Below are positions 1 through 11,723 of a stretch of DNA of 64,000 nucleotides, one piece after another. Source of the DNA: Apium graveolens (lineage: Eukaryota > Streptophyta > Magnoliopsida > Apiales > Apiaceae); assembly GCF_009905375.1 (NCBI RefSeq), contig NC_133650.1:170580518-170644517 (forward strand), written 5' to 3'. A program made the translations under genes and the position numbers. The notes under the pieces are model-generated. The model was given only the letters and a program-made list of their open reading frames with translations, was not told where the DNA came from and searched no databases. Position 1 is the first letter of the stretch. Each line of letters opens with the position of its first letter.

Positions 1-1046
1 GGACTGCTGGGGATGCTGGGGCTGCTGGGGGCGTCGGGGCGCGCTTGGGGCAGATTTTTTTTTGAGAGCTGGATTTTTTTTAAGGGCCATAATAGTGGAA
101 AATTTATTTTAATTTTTTCCATTAAATTTTAATTATTGCTTTAATTTATTGATTATGTGTGTCGTTAATTATGTGTGTAATTCTTTTAAAATTGCATGTT
201 TAACTTAATTAGGACGACATGGATATAAATTTTATTTATTACTTTAATTAAATATTATATGTTGCTCAAATTATGTGTGTATTTTGAATGCATGATTAGA
301 CATAATTATAACAACATAGGGCCCCATTTAATTTTAAAATTCCTCAATTTTAATAAAAAAAATTCTAAGTGGGAGAGGGAATTAATATGAAATTAAATCC
401 CATGGTCTCCATTATTGGTTGTAGGTAATTTAACATAAAGACGAATATAAATTATATATACGTCACCCATCGTGGCATGTAATTTATGGTGTCTAGAATG
501 TTATAGAAATTACTAGAACAAACTTCTTAAATTAATAAATTTTGAAAGGAGTAAATACGGATTTTCTTTATTTCTGATTTGGGGCGATTTTGTCAAAAAC
601 GGGTTCATCGAACTTGTAAGGCTGTGGGTTTTAAGCGAGACCGATGTGACTCCTCCACTACCTGGAAATCAAACCATTGATGAATATTGAATTGAAGTAT
701 TCTATTCAAGGCAAAATTACGAATAATTGGAAGGTATACACGCCACCCATCGTGGCGTACCAAGTTCCATAGATTTCAAATAATTTAAGATTTGATGGTG
801 GTATAAAATTAGCTATGAAAAATAATATAGTCCACCCCAACGTGGCATATTGTTTAGTAATAGGACCGAAGTAACATTTAAACAAAATTAGGTGCTATAC
901 ATGTCACACATCGTGGCGTACCAGAAGCTTATGGTGTTTATATGTTAGTGTATTAAATTTTATTAATTGTTAGAGGAATCAATAGATCTTAATAATTAAT
1001 GCACCCTTATTTATGTGATGTTTTTATGCATGATTCTGAGGATAAA
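1..1046 (+). other. Untranslated leader of the copia element
   Basis: About 1 kb with no convincing ORF. It begins with a G-rich segment holding five runs of at least four G (9-50), then becomes AT-rich. Four copies of a short hairpin module, CRYCAC-loop-GTGGYR in form, lie at 461-477, 741-757, 831-847 and 902-918. The gag start follows at 1047. A leader this long is unusual for copia elements and may carry packaging or translation signals; that role is inference. Confidence 0.6.
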
Positions 1047-4000
1047 ATGGGTTTTAATCCACTATTCACCATACTTAAGGATAACAAACTTACCGGACCT
1101 AACTATATTGAATGGAAATGAAATTTGGACATTGGGTTGACTGCTGAGGAGTACAAGTTTTGCACTTATGAACCCAAGCCTGAACAACCTGCTGTTGATG
1201 CTCCTGAAGATGAGAAAGAGTATTATAAATGGTGGATTAAGGTTGATGAAATGTCGCGATGTTATATTCTGGCAGCAATGTCGGGTGTTTTGCAGCATCA
1301 GCATCAGTCTATGGCCACTGCTTCGGATATGCTCTTTAATCTCAAGGAACTTTTTGGAGATCAGAATAGGGCAGCTAGGCAAGTAGCCATGAAGGCTTTA
1401 ATGAACACTCAGATGGCTGAAGGCACACCTGTAAGGGATTATGTTCTCAAGATGATGTCTCATCTGAATGAGATAGAGATCCTTGGTGCTGAACTTGATG
1501 GGGAAACCCAGATTGACATTATCCTTATGAGCTTGTCCAAGAGTTTTGAGCAGTTCCGCTTGAATTACAACATGAACAAGAGGAAGTATAGTCTCGCGGA
1601 ACTGCTGACAGAACTTCAGGCAGCTGAAGGATTATTTCGGTAGAGTGTTCAAGTGAATGTGGCTGAGAAAGGTTCTTCCTCTAAGCTGAAAGGTATTAAG
1701 AAGAAGAAAAAGGCTCAGACACAGAAAGCTGTGAAGGCAGTGGGAGTTCAGGGTGGTGTGAAAAAGCCTAAGGGAAAGTGCTTCAGATGCAAACAGTCAG
1801 GTCACTGGAAACAAGATTGTCCTCTTCCTAAGAAGACAAACAATACTGGTATGTCTCTTTCTCTATTTACAGAAACATTTATAGCGGCTATATCTACGAG
1901 CACTTGGTGTGTAGATACAGGAGCCACTAATCATGTTTGTAATTCTATGCAGGGGTTCCAACTATCCAGAATGCTTAGAGATGGTGAGATATACGTGTTC
2001 ATGGGAGATGCTACGAAAGTAGCAGTAGTTACAGTAGGAGTTATTCATTTATCTTTTGGTTCTGATAGGATTTTGGTTTTGAACAATTATCTTTATGTAC
2101 CTTCTTTTAGAAGGAATTTAATTTCGGTTTCTAAACTTGCTTTGGATGGTTATAATGTTTGTTTGGATCGTAATGTTTCTATTATGATGAATAAACGAAT
2201 TATATGTTCTGGTACATTGCAAGACAATTTGTATATAATTAATCCTAGTCAACCTGCACTGTAACTGCAATTTAGGGAATTGAACAACACATCTTCTAAC
2301 TCTACTAAAAGAAAGGAACCTTCTAGTTTGAACCAAACATATCTTTAGCACTTGAGATTAGGTCATATTAACTTGAGGAGGATTCAAAGACTGGTAGTAG
2401 ACGGGCCTTTAAGCTCATTGGCAGTGGAGCCATTTCCAGTTTGTGATACCTACTTGGAAGGTAAAATGACTAATAGGCCTTTCAAGGCAAAAGGGAATAG
2501 AGCCAAACAACTGTTAGAATTGGTTCACTCTGATTTATGTGGACCCATGAATATCCAAGAAAGAGGTGGTTATGAATATTTCGTCACTTTCATTGATGAT
2601 TATTCTAGATATGGGTACGTTTATTTGTTGCACCGTAAGTCTGAGTGCTTTGATAAGTTCAAAGAGTACAAAGCTAAAACGGAGAAGCGACTTAATAAAA
2701 GTATCAAGTCACTACGATCAGATCGTGGTGGCGAATACTTGCTTGGAGAATTTAGGGAATATTTATCAGAAAATGGGATAGAATCCCAGTTAACTGCACC
2801 AGGCACACCCTAGCAGAACGGTGTAGCAGAGAGAAGGAACCAGACTCTTTTAGAGAGTGTTAGATCGATGATGAGTTATTCGGATTTACCCAAGACATTT
2901 TGGGGACATGCCTTAGAGACAACAGCTTATCTTCTGAACTTAGTACCTTCTAAGTCGGTTCCTAAAACCCCCTTAGAATTGTGGACCGGGGATAAACCGA
3001 GTCTAAGACATATTCGAATATGGGGTTGTCCAGCACATGTGCTGAACAAGAACGCGACTAAGTTAGAATCTCGTACAGAAGTAAGGTTGTTTGTAGGCTA
3101 CCCCATGGGAACGAAAGGATATTTATTTTATAGTCCGAAGAATCGGGATGTCATTGTTAGCACCAATGCAAGATTCTTGGAGGAGGACTATATAATGAAT
3201 CACAAACCCATGAGTAGTGTCGTATTAGAGGAACTAGTGGGAGGGACAAATAATACCCATGAAGCAGTAGTACAAGCAGAACAACCACAACATAATGTAC
3301 AACCTGTCACTAATACCGCACCAGTGCCTCGTCGTAGTGGGAGGGTTGTTCAACTGCCTGATAGATTCATGTTTTTGGGAGAGTCTTCAGACTTGGTCCC
3401 TGGTGAACATGATGATGATACCCGTACATACGAAGAGGCAGTACAAGAAAAAGATGCAGATCTTTGGCAAAAGGCGATGGAATCTGAGATAGAATCAATG
3501 TATTCTAATCAGGTCTGGGAGCTCGTGGAACCACCCAAAGGTATAAAACCTATTGGATGTAAGTGGATCTACAAGCAAAAGAGGGGATTAGATAAAAAGG
3601 TGAAAGCCTGGAAAGCAAGACTTGTTGCGAAAGGGTATACTCAGAAAGAAGGTATCGATTATGAGGAAACCTTTTCACCGGTAGTCATGCTTAAGTCAAT
3701 CCGTATTCTTTTATCTATAGCAGCTCATCTCGATTATGAGATTTGGCAAATGGATGTCAAGATAGCTTTTCTTAATGGAAGTCTTGAAGAAACCATCTAT
3801 ATGCAGCAACCAAAAGGATTCATTAAGGAAGGCCAAGAGCATCTGGTATGTAAGCTTAAGAGGTCTATTTATGGACTTAAACAAGCTTCTAGAGACTGGA
3901 ATATTCGTTTTGATCAGGCAGTCCAGTCATATGGATTTGATCAAAGTCCAAGCGAATCGTGCGTGTATAAGAGAAGTGAAGGTAATGCAGTGGTTTTTCT

Positions 4001-4988
4001 AGTACTATATGTAGATGATATTTTACTCATTGGAAACAATGTTGAGATGTTATCATCAGTAAAGGCATGGTTGTTCAAACAATTTGACATGAAGGACTTA
4101 GGTGAAGTGGCATACATCCTTGGGATCAAAGTTATAAGGGATCGCAAGAAAAGGATGTTGGCTTTATCTCAAGAGCCCTACATTGATGAAGTATTAGCTC
4201 GTTTTAACATGCAGAACTCCAAGAAAGGTTTTTTACCTTTTTAGCATGGAGTTTCTCTATCTAAGAAGCAGTGTCCTTCGACACCTAAGGATATAGAGAG
4301 CATGAAAGCAGTTCCTTATGCTTCAGCATGTGGAAGCTTAATGTATGCTATGTTATGTACGAGGCCTGACATCTGCTTTGCTGTAGGCATGGTTAGTAGA
4401 TATCAGTCGAACCCAGGTCAGGAACATTGGAGTGCAGTAAAAACTATACTCAAGTACCTGAGAAGGACTAAGGAGTATATGTTAATTTACAAGGCCTCAG
4501 ATCTATTTCCTTTGGGATATACTGATTCAGATTTCCAATCAGATAGGGATAAGAGGAAATCAACCTCGGGATATGTTTTTACTTTGGGAGGTGGAGGCGT
4601 TATATGGAGGAGTGTAAAGCAGAAATGCATTGCAGACTCCACCATGGAGGCCGAGTACGTGGCGGCCTCTGAGGCTGCCAAGGAGGCTGTATGGTTCAGG
4701 AACTTCCTTTTGGACTTAGATGTGGTACCTAATTTGCCTAGGAGCTTGACAGTGTATTGTGATAACACTGGTGCTGTGGCAAATTCAAAGGAACCGCGAG
4801 ACCACAAAGCAGCTAAACATATTGAATGTAAGTATCATCTCATACGAGGAATCGTAAAGCGAGGGGATATTGTTGTGGCTCACATATCATCAGAAGACAA
4901 CCGAGCAGATCCTTTCACAAAGAGCTTGCCAACCAAGGTTTTTGACAAGCATGTGGAAGCGATAGGAGTCAGATGGATGGACACATAG
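1047..4988 (+). pseudogene. Copia gag-pol polyprotein, one frame with six nonsense codons
   Basis: A single frame of 1,314 codons starts at ATG 1047, upstream of the longest uninterrupted piece. It has in-frame stops at 1119 (TGA), 1641 (TAG), 2262 (TAA), 2346 (TAG), 2811 (TAG) and 4242 (TAG), and no frameshift. Domains in order are a gag capsid, a CCHC knuckle CFRCKQSGHWKQDC (about residue 245), protease WCVDTGATNH (about 290), and a GAG-pre-integrase motif LRLGHINLRR. Integrase follows, with its first Asp in HSDLCGP (about 496), then SDRGGEY and NGVAERRN. Reverse transcriptase has YVDD near residue 988, and RNase H begins at YTDSDF near 1158. Several stops fit C-to-T or G-to-A change, such as CGA to TGA at 1119, CAG to TAG at 2811 and TGG to TAG at 2346. 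It cannot make the full polyprotein. Confidence 0.93.
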
Positions 4989-5047
4989 ATTTTTATGTAA
5001 TAGTGGATTAAATAAACACTGATGTACACATAAAATATTTTGAGTAT

Positions 5048-5058
5048 AAGTGGGAGAT
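5048..5058 (+). other. Polypurine tract of the copia element
   Basis: The purine-rich AAGTGGGAGAT directly abuts the TGTTAG start of the 3' LTR. This is the usual plus-strand primer position and the typical copia form. Confidence 0.85.
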
Positions 5059-6155
5059 TGTTAGTGTATACTGAAAATATTTATTTGAAGTATGTACATT
5101 TATTTCTGGCCAGTTTATTTGAGGATCATTTGAATGTTTACATGTTGTCTAATATTATATATTATGAACAATCTAGTATTAAATGGTATAGAGAATATTA
5201 GATTGTTAAATACAGTTATATAATATAATAAGGTTCACAGCACAGGTGGTGTTGGACAATCCACTGGTATGGCTGTAGTATTATTTAGATTAGTTTATAT
5301 TGACTAATAAATAATACTGGTATACATTGTGTATATTGAACGGGATCAAATTTAGAATTGTTCCCTTAATACTGATTAAGAAGGAGAACTAAGATTCTAT
5401 GTTATTATTAATGCTTAGGTTCTTAATCCGAAAATAGTAATTGACACGTGTATATTATTTACATGCTTTGATTTATATATGAAATAATTCTTTTGAATTA
5501 TATCATTATATTTTGGGTGATGGAATTATATACATGGTGGATATTATTTATTGAAGGAATCCATGTCCTGATAATATTCGGGTTAATGATGTCCCCTTGA
5601 AAGCTCAAAAAGATTTAATTATGTGAAACCCTGCAGGTGGAATTTATTCTGGCATAATTAAATAAAGGTTGAGTGGATGATCAAGGATAGAAGATATTAA
5701 TTAAATAAATTATCAGTAATTTATTTAATTAATGGACATATGATATTTTAAACATGGGGAATTTAATAAGCAAATAATATTGGAACCGAATTAATTAAAT
5801 TACGGTATTAGGAAAGGTAGTGCAAATATTATATTCTTTAGTGGATTGAATTAATATTTAATTACATTGGGCTAGGCTCAAGATGTAATTAGAAGGCCCA
5901 ACCTAATTATCCATGGTCCCTATTGTAGCCTATATATATTCTTATTCTCTTCTTGCTTGGCAATTGTGTGAAAACATATTATAGCCACCAAGGAGCAAGA
6001 AGAGAGGATAACTTGAGAAGACGGAGGCCACACTTCGCTCAAGGGAATTTGGGAATACAATAGAAGAGCGTGGAATCAACCATTAACAAGGTAATCCTCT
6101 TTTCATAATCTTTATCGTAAAACGTAGTAACACCCTAAGTCCGTGGTTCCCAACA
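5059..6155 (+). repeat. 3' LTR of the copia element
   Basis: About 1,097 bp, starting TGTTAGTGTATACTG and ending GGTTCCCAACA. The left end abuts the polypurine tract and the right end abuts minus-strand SIRE protease sequence. It is AT-rich, with a TATA box at 5931 and a purine-rich stretch after it. The partner 5' LTR is not in the window, so the age cannot be judged. Confidence 0.9.
5931..5940 (+). promoter_or_regulatory. Probable LTR promoter TATA box
   Basis: TATATATATT lies about 215 bp before the LTR end and is followed by a pyrimidine-rich stretch (TTCTTATTCTCTTCTTGC), typical of the U3/R transition. The call rests on position and composition only. Confidence 0.55.
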
Positions 6156-8015
6156 CCACTATCCAAATACCAAAGATTCTTTCTGTTTCCCTGCACACAG
6201 CAAAATCAAATCAAGTTGATTTTGATACCCAAGTTTCCTTGGGTCCTGTTTTGTTAGCTTTTTTCTTAGGTTTTTAGGTCTGTCCTCATTTAACTTAGGT
6301 ACTTGAGGTTCATCCTCAGTCAATTGAGTAGAACCCTTAAAACCATTTATCATTGCAGAATTATAATGCACAGGTTGATTAACATGGAAAGGCATATTTT
6401 GAGAAAACATGGTATTCCAATATGGCATGCTAAATGGCATTTGTGGCATACTAAATGCAGCATAGTAAGGATTTTGTGCAAATGGCATATTAGCAAACTG
6501 TGCATTCAAATTATGTACAGGCATAACATTAACAGGCATTGTAGGCATGCTGGGAAATGAAGGAGGTGCATACATGGGAGCAGGAATAGCAAGTTTGTAA
6601 TTAACAGACAAATGATTTACACTACCACACTTAACACAGATCTTTCTTGGTTCATATTTATAAAGGTGTGTAGTTGTTATGTTTGTTAATTCCTACTTTC
6701 CCATTTCTATTACTTTTACTTTTTAACTCTGTTCTCACTTCAATTTTCTCCAATCTGTCATTTAATTGCTTAATAGACAGATGCCCTACATTGACTCTCT
6801 TGTTTTGTTTCACTTGACTTGTTTCTCCTGGAACAGAGTTCTTAGAAACTGATCCATATTTGTCATTCAATTTAGCTATCTTAGATTTGCTAACTCGTTT
6901 ACTTGCATTCAACGGATGTGGCTCATTGTCTTCTGACGGATAATCTTTTTGATTATTCGACGGATAATTTTCATCATCCGTCGAATCTACATCCGTTGAA
7001 AGTCCTTCAACCAGATTGAAATCAAGCTTCTCCTTGTTCTTTTTCCAGGCTGCATCACAAAAAGATTCTATACCTTGAACTTTAGTAATTTGGGCATGAA
7101 CATCTCTAGATGATTTCCATGCCTTAATTACTTCCTGTTCTCATTCAAGCTGCTTTCTTAAAATCTCCTCTTTCTTTAAGGATTCAGTCAATTCATCTTT
7201 AGCAATCTTGCATTCTATTTTCAGTTTTTCAAACTCAACAAATTGAGTTTCTAACACAATGTTTCTTTCACTTAAAAACAGATTGTTCTCTTTAAGATTA
7301 GTGCTTTCTTTAGTGAGAGACTTGAGTGTAACTAGCAGATGATATAATTCAGTAGACATATCATTTATAGCATCATTACTCTCAGCTTTAGACAAATATG
7401 ATATATTATTAGTGATTAACTGATTACTTAATGAACTGACCTCTGTTTCATCTGATTTGGACATATGAGCTAGATTGACATAGCTTGTATCTTCATCATC
7501 TTCTAATCCATCTACAGCCCAGTCATTTTCCTGTGTGATAAAATCCCTTTCCTTTTGTTTGAATAACTCAAAATATTTCTGTTTATAATCAACAGCCTCA
7601 AACTTCTTTTTACCAGAATCAGACTTTCTACATTCACTAGCAAAATGACCTGCCAAACCACGCTTGAAATATTTAAATTTAGACTTATCAACCATGTTTC
7701 TGTTTGACTTGGCTGCTCCAAAATTCTTCTTGAATTTGAGCTTGGCAAATCTCCTAGATAGAAAAGCAAGATGATCATCTATGTCATCCATGTCATCTTG
7801 ACTAAGCTGGTCTTCATGTTCAGCTACTAGCCCTTTTCCTTTACCTTCACAAATTCTAGGGTTTGGTGCAGATTCAACAGCTTCAACCTTTGTCTCCTTC
7901 TCCTTTTCTTGCTCAGTAACTAGTGCAATGGATCCTCCATTCTTTCTTCCTTTATCCAATTTCTCATCTTGCTCTATTTCAAGCTCATAGGTCTTTAGAA
8001 TTCCATACAGTCTAT

Positions 8016-9038
8016 TATTGTGCATATGTTGTGTACTTGATGATTTCATAAACAAAACACCTAAGTAGATTTTACTTAGTGAAATAATGTAGCACTCGAC
8101 GGATAAGAATTATAGTCCCGAAGAATAACTCATTGTAGTCCCGACGGATGATGACTTATTATCTATCGAGTGAGTAGCTTATGTAATAATGAGTCTGTAG
8201 CACATTTCTGCATACACCTTTGTATAGATTCTGTAGTAGCATATAAGTCATGTTGACTTTAACTAGATGTGCAGAATAGGTTGATTAATTGTGCATAGAT
8301 GATGTCTTGTAATTCTGTATAAATGAATTGAAGTCAAGTGCCAAAATAGCTACCGACGGATGATTAACAAAGCCATCGACGGATGATCAAATGGCTATCA
8401 ACGGATGTTTTATATAGCAGTCGACGGATGATCAATGAAGCCATCAACGGATGATCATAAAGTCGACGGATGATCATGTACTCAACGGATACATAATTCA
8501 AATATCAGTTGACAGTGACAACTGATCACATGCGTCGAAGTGTATGCAAAAGGAATGAGGAAGCCTATTAACTGGGTAATAGAGAACAAAGTAACAAAGC
8601 ATTAGACCCGATAGTTTTTATAATGATCTTGTTTTTTGACTTTGTAATCTTGGTATTATATAAACCAAGAAGTAGCAAATAGAAACAAGAATCTGAGATA
8701 CAAAAAGTGAGAAACATTTGTAAGCAGAATTATTAGCATTTCTCTGTATTCTCAGTAGTTCAAATTTGTAAGCAGCTGTGAGCATTCTTGCACACAGAGT
8801 TCTCTCAATATAATATATATCTCTGGTGGAATTGTTTAAATCCACCAGAAAGTTTTTAAAGACTCTTGTTTTTTTAATTACTTATGTTTTGATTCACTTA
8901 AGTTTTTATTCCGCATTGTGCTAATCAAGACACTTATATTTATATTCGAGTTTGAACATTTTTATTTTAAGAAAATGGTTTAAGAATTCCATTCAACCCC
9001 CCTTCTGTAATTCTTGCTATATTGTTAAGGGACTAACA
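8016..9038 (+). mobile_element. Solo LTR of the SIRE family inside SIRE gag
   Basis: It is about 1,023 bp, flanked by the 5-bp duplication TCTAT at 8011-8015 and 9039-9043. Removing it with one duplication restores the gag codons for FTLDRLYGIL. It matches the 5' LTR at 9689-10672 (for example AACAAAACACC/CTAAGTAG near the start and CTTCTGTAATTCTTG near the end) but lies in the opposite orientation. It ends ACTAACA, while its first bases (TATTGTGC) are not a canonical TGTT. It contains about nine copies of a CGACGGATGATC-like motif and a TATA box near 8657. No internal region is present, so LTR-LTR recombination probably removed it. Confidence 0.88.
8657..8664 (+). promoter_or_regulatory. TATA box of the solo LTR
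   Basis: TATATAAA-like sequence in the context TTGGTATTATATAAACC. The equivalent site in the minus-strand SIRE LTR is GATATATAAACC near 10010-10020. Position and conservation between the two LTRs support a promoter. Confidence 0.5.
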
Positions 9039-9675
9039 TCTATCCAAGGTGAATTCCTTATAGTCTTAAAAGTTTCTTAGTGAGACTGTCATAAGTTTCC
9101 AATCCTTTGGTATAGATCTAAGAAATTTAAGGTTTGAGTCCTTTCTTTGATAGACTCTTCCATACAATTTTAGAGCATTTAGTAGCTTTTGAAATGTACT
9201 AAATATGTCAGTGAGTGACTCACTTTCTTGACTATAAAAATGCTCATATTTCTGAATCAAGAGTTGTATTTTATTTTCCCTTACCTGCTCAGTTCCATCA
9301 CATATTACTTGAATAGTTTCCCAAATATACTTAGCAGTTTTGTAGTTTATGATGTTGTCAAACAGGTCACCATCAACACCATAAAAAAAATGTTCATGGC
9401 CTTTTTATCTTTTTGAACTTGTTCAATGTCTGGATCAGACCATTCTGCTCTAAGCTTTGGGACAGATGCTTCATTTCCTGTAGCAGCTCGTATAGTAACA
9501 TGTGGACCTTTCTCAATACAGTCCACATATGCTTCATCTTGAGATAGGAGATGCATGTGCATCTTCACCTTCTAATGGTGATAGTTGTCTTTGTCCAGAA
9601 ATGGAATCTTTACTCCAACATCCTTTTTACTCATCTTGTTGTTGATCTTTAAACTCTTTGTTCTTCAAGAGCTTT

Positions 9676-9686
9676 CTCTGATACCA
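9676..9686 (-). other. Primer-binding site of the SIRE element
   Basis: TGGTATCAGAG on the minus strand, just inside the 5' LTR. It is complementary to the 3' end of plant initiator tRNA-Met, the standard primer for this group. Confidence 0.88.
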
Positions 9687-9688
9687 AT

Positions 9689-10672
9689 TTTTATTCCCAA
9701 ACAATCTAAACAAGAATTACAGAAGGGGGTTGAATGTAATTCTGGTTTCTTTTTCAAATTTCAAGAACTGTTCTTCTATAAATATATATCCGTGTTTGAT
9801 TTAGCTAGGTGAGGAATGAAAGTAATATTAAAATCAAAGCACAAAGTAAATATATATCTGTGTTTGATTTAGCTCTGTGTAACAAAATTGTTCACAGTTG
9901 CTTACAAGTTGAGAATACAAGAACAGGGACATTCTTAACATATTTTGCCTTATCTATTTCTCTGGAAAAATGCTTAATCACTTGAATTCAGTTCAACTTG
10001 CTACTTTTGGTTTATATATCACCAAGTTCCATGATAAAAAGATAAGATAATTAGACAAACTATATCTAGTCTAACTTTATGCTGCTACATTTCTCTTTCC
10101 AGCATCTTTGAATATCATCTGTTTAGCATGGAAATGGAAATGCTTCTTTGTTCTCTTAAACTTTCAAACAGGCTGCCACATTCCATTTGCATCTATCCAA
10201 CGCATGTGACTGTCAAGTCACTATCGACTACTCTTTTGAATTTGAACATCCGTTGGAACTTAGATTGATCATCCGTTGGAACTTAGGTTGATCATCCGTT
10301 GGAACTTTGGTTGATCATCTGTCGAGACTTATGTTGATCATTCGTTGGAGCTTTGTGAATCATCCGTTGAGACTATCCTTTTGGCAATTAACTTTATTTC
10401 ACTTATACAAGATTACAAGGTATCTAATTTATACAATTCACCATCCTATCTCGCATATCAATCTAGTAGTTAACATGACTTGAACAATCTATAACATCTA
10501 GTTCACTAAGCCATTCAAGTATGCAGAGATGTGCTACTAGTCTTATTGTACATAAGATACTCTCTCAACGAATGTTGAAATGATCATCCGTTGAAAGCTA
10601 CAAATTCACTTAAATAAAATCTACTTAGTGTTTTGTTCAAGTTATCATGAAGTACACAATATATTCCTAACA
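9689..10672 (-). repeat. 5' LTR of the SIRE-type element
   Basis: About 984 bp. On the minus strand it starts TGTTAGGAATATATTG at 10672 and ends GGGAATAAAA just before the primer-binding site; the solo LTR ends GGGACTAACA, so the terminal CA appears mutated here. A run of CATCCGTTGGAACTT-like units lies at 10240-10390, with more at 10566-10600. These are the reverse complement of the CGACGGATG motif in the solo LTR. Confidence 0.85.
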
Positions 10673-11723
10673 AGAACTTCCCTAACTTTTATTGTGTTTC
10701 ATTGTATATATATTTGACAGCGCCCGATATGCATATCCAGCTCTCCTTCCAGGGAGATTGAGTCAGATCCTGATAGTTCAGATTCTGAGAATACTTTAGA
10801 TGTTCTAGACGAAGAGACTCCCCTACCTCCCCCACCAGTGCCCCAGTTTGTACCTAGAGACATACTTGGACCGAGTACTCGTCCCCATTGGGTGAGGAGA
10901 TCAGTTTTAGCTGTCAAAGATTTTCCTCCGGGTTGTGGACCTAGCTCCTCCTTCCCTAGACCTCCAGTCCCTCTCCTGTTTCCAGAGGTACTTCATCTCC
11001 CATTCCGTATCATGTTCATCAGGCAGTGAACAGTGCTCTGATTAGATAGTAGAGCCCAGAGTTGGCAGTATACTTTGATCGAGTGCCGGTTGGACCATTT
11101 CAAGATATCCTTACTCCCTCACCAGACATTCAGGATATAGTGAGGACCCTGACCCAGTCTGCAATTTAGAGAGAGATATATTGATCTTTTTGTCAGCTCG
11201 GAGACTAGGGGTACCCAGTACCAGGATTTAGTTAACTGGTTAGTGTTTGAGATGGGTGTGATTGGTGGCAGTGGCAGTGGCTAGAGAGAGATTGCAGCAG
11301 GTGTAGTGGATAGAGCTCAGATCTGGTTGTTTCAGGAGCTCTGTAGTTTATTTTTATATGTATATTATGTTGTTGTAGCATGCATTAGTTGGAGGCTCTT
11401 ATATCATCCAATTTTTTCGTGTATTTGGATGAGATAGTAGTTTGGATATTAGTTGTACTAGATGGATTTTCTGTATGGTTGTTATATAGTAGCTGCTATA
11501 TTATGTTGTTTAGTTTTTCATAAACTTTTGCGCTCTTAATACTGTTGTTACTATTATTGTTGCATCTGTTGCTGGTATTGATATAATTTAGCCAATCACT
11601 CTGGATTGATCCAACTAACGGAGGATGAGGATATTCTCATTGTGGCAGTATTCTCCTGATACATATGTATAAAATGTTTGGAGCATTCAATTTTCTTATA
11701 AATTCCTGCTATGTTTCAAGAGA
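10673..11723 (+). pseudogene. Leader of element A with remains of a non-gag ORF
   Basis: From about 10736 an acidic then Pro-rich frame reads SSPSREIESDPDSSDSENTL and later DEETPLPPPPVPQF. After a frame change it reads YFDRVPVGPFQDILTPSPDI near 11070-11130, with several stops. Its acidic and Pro-rich makeup recalls the leader ORF of element C, but I see no clear alignment. The last 300 bp are T-rich and end TATGTTTCAAG, three bases before the gag ATG. No known domain is recognised. Confidence 0.5.

Larger units (their letters stand above)
1..6155 (+). mobile_element. Ty1/copia LTR retrotransposon, 5' LTR outside window
   Basis: The window opens inside the long untranslated leader of a Ty1/copia element. 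The order is leader, gag, CCHC knuckle, DTG protease, integrase, reverse transcriptase and RNase H, then a polypurine tract and a 3' LTR starting TGTTAG and ending AACA. Integrase before reverse transcriptase is the copia order. No sequence resembling the end of the 3' LTR or a primer-binding site occurs in 1-1046, so the 5' LTR must lie left of the window. The five bases after the LTR (CCACT, 6156-6160) should be one copy of the target duplication. The element sits in the protease motif of the minus-strand SIRE element. Confidence 0.93.
6156..9634 (-). pseudogene. SIRE-type gag and start of protease, interrupted by a solo LTR
   Basis: Translation begins at minus-strand ATG 9634, giving MSKKDVGVKIPFLDKDNYHH followed by TAG where TGG (Trp) is expected (9572-9574). 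The UBN2-type gag continues with WSDPDIEQVQKDKKA and SLTDIFSTFQKLLN. There is a frameshift near 9380 in a run of eight A/T. The solo LTR splits the codons for LDR|LYGIL. After it come the zinc knuckle, an acidic and coiled region, and a Met/Pro-rich C-terminal part around 6300-6600. The first two knuckle cysteines are lost: YFKRGLAGHFASEC replaces the usual C-x2-C form. A further stop lies at 7141, and the frame changes before QGNRKNLWYLDSG. The product is non-functional. Confidence 0.87.
6156..10672 (-). mobile_element. SIRE-type copia element (5' LTR and gag), cut by the copia insertion
   Basis: Read on the minus strand: a 5' LTR (10672 to 9689), a primer-binding site TGGTATCAGAG, and a long gag. 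The gag stops at 6156 in the middle of the protease motif WYLDSG, exactly where the plus-strand copia 3' LTR ends. The rest of pol and the 3' LTR should lie left of the window. A solo LTR of the same family interrupts gag. The flank next to the LTR start is AGAAC (10673-10677), inside the leader of gypsy A. Confidence 0.9.
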
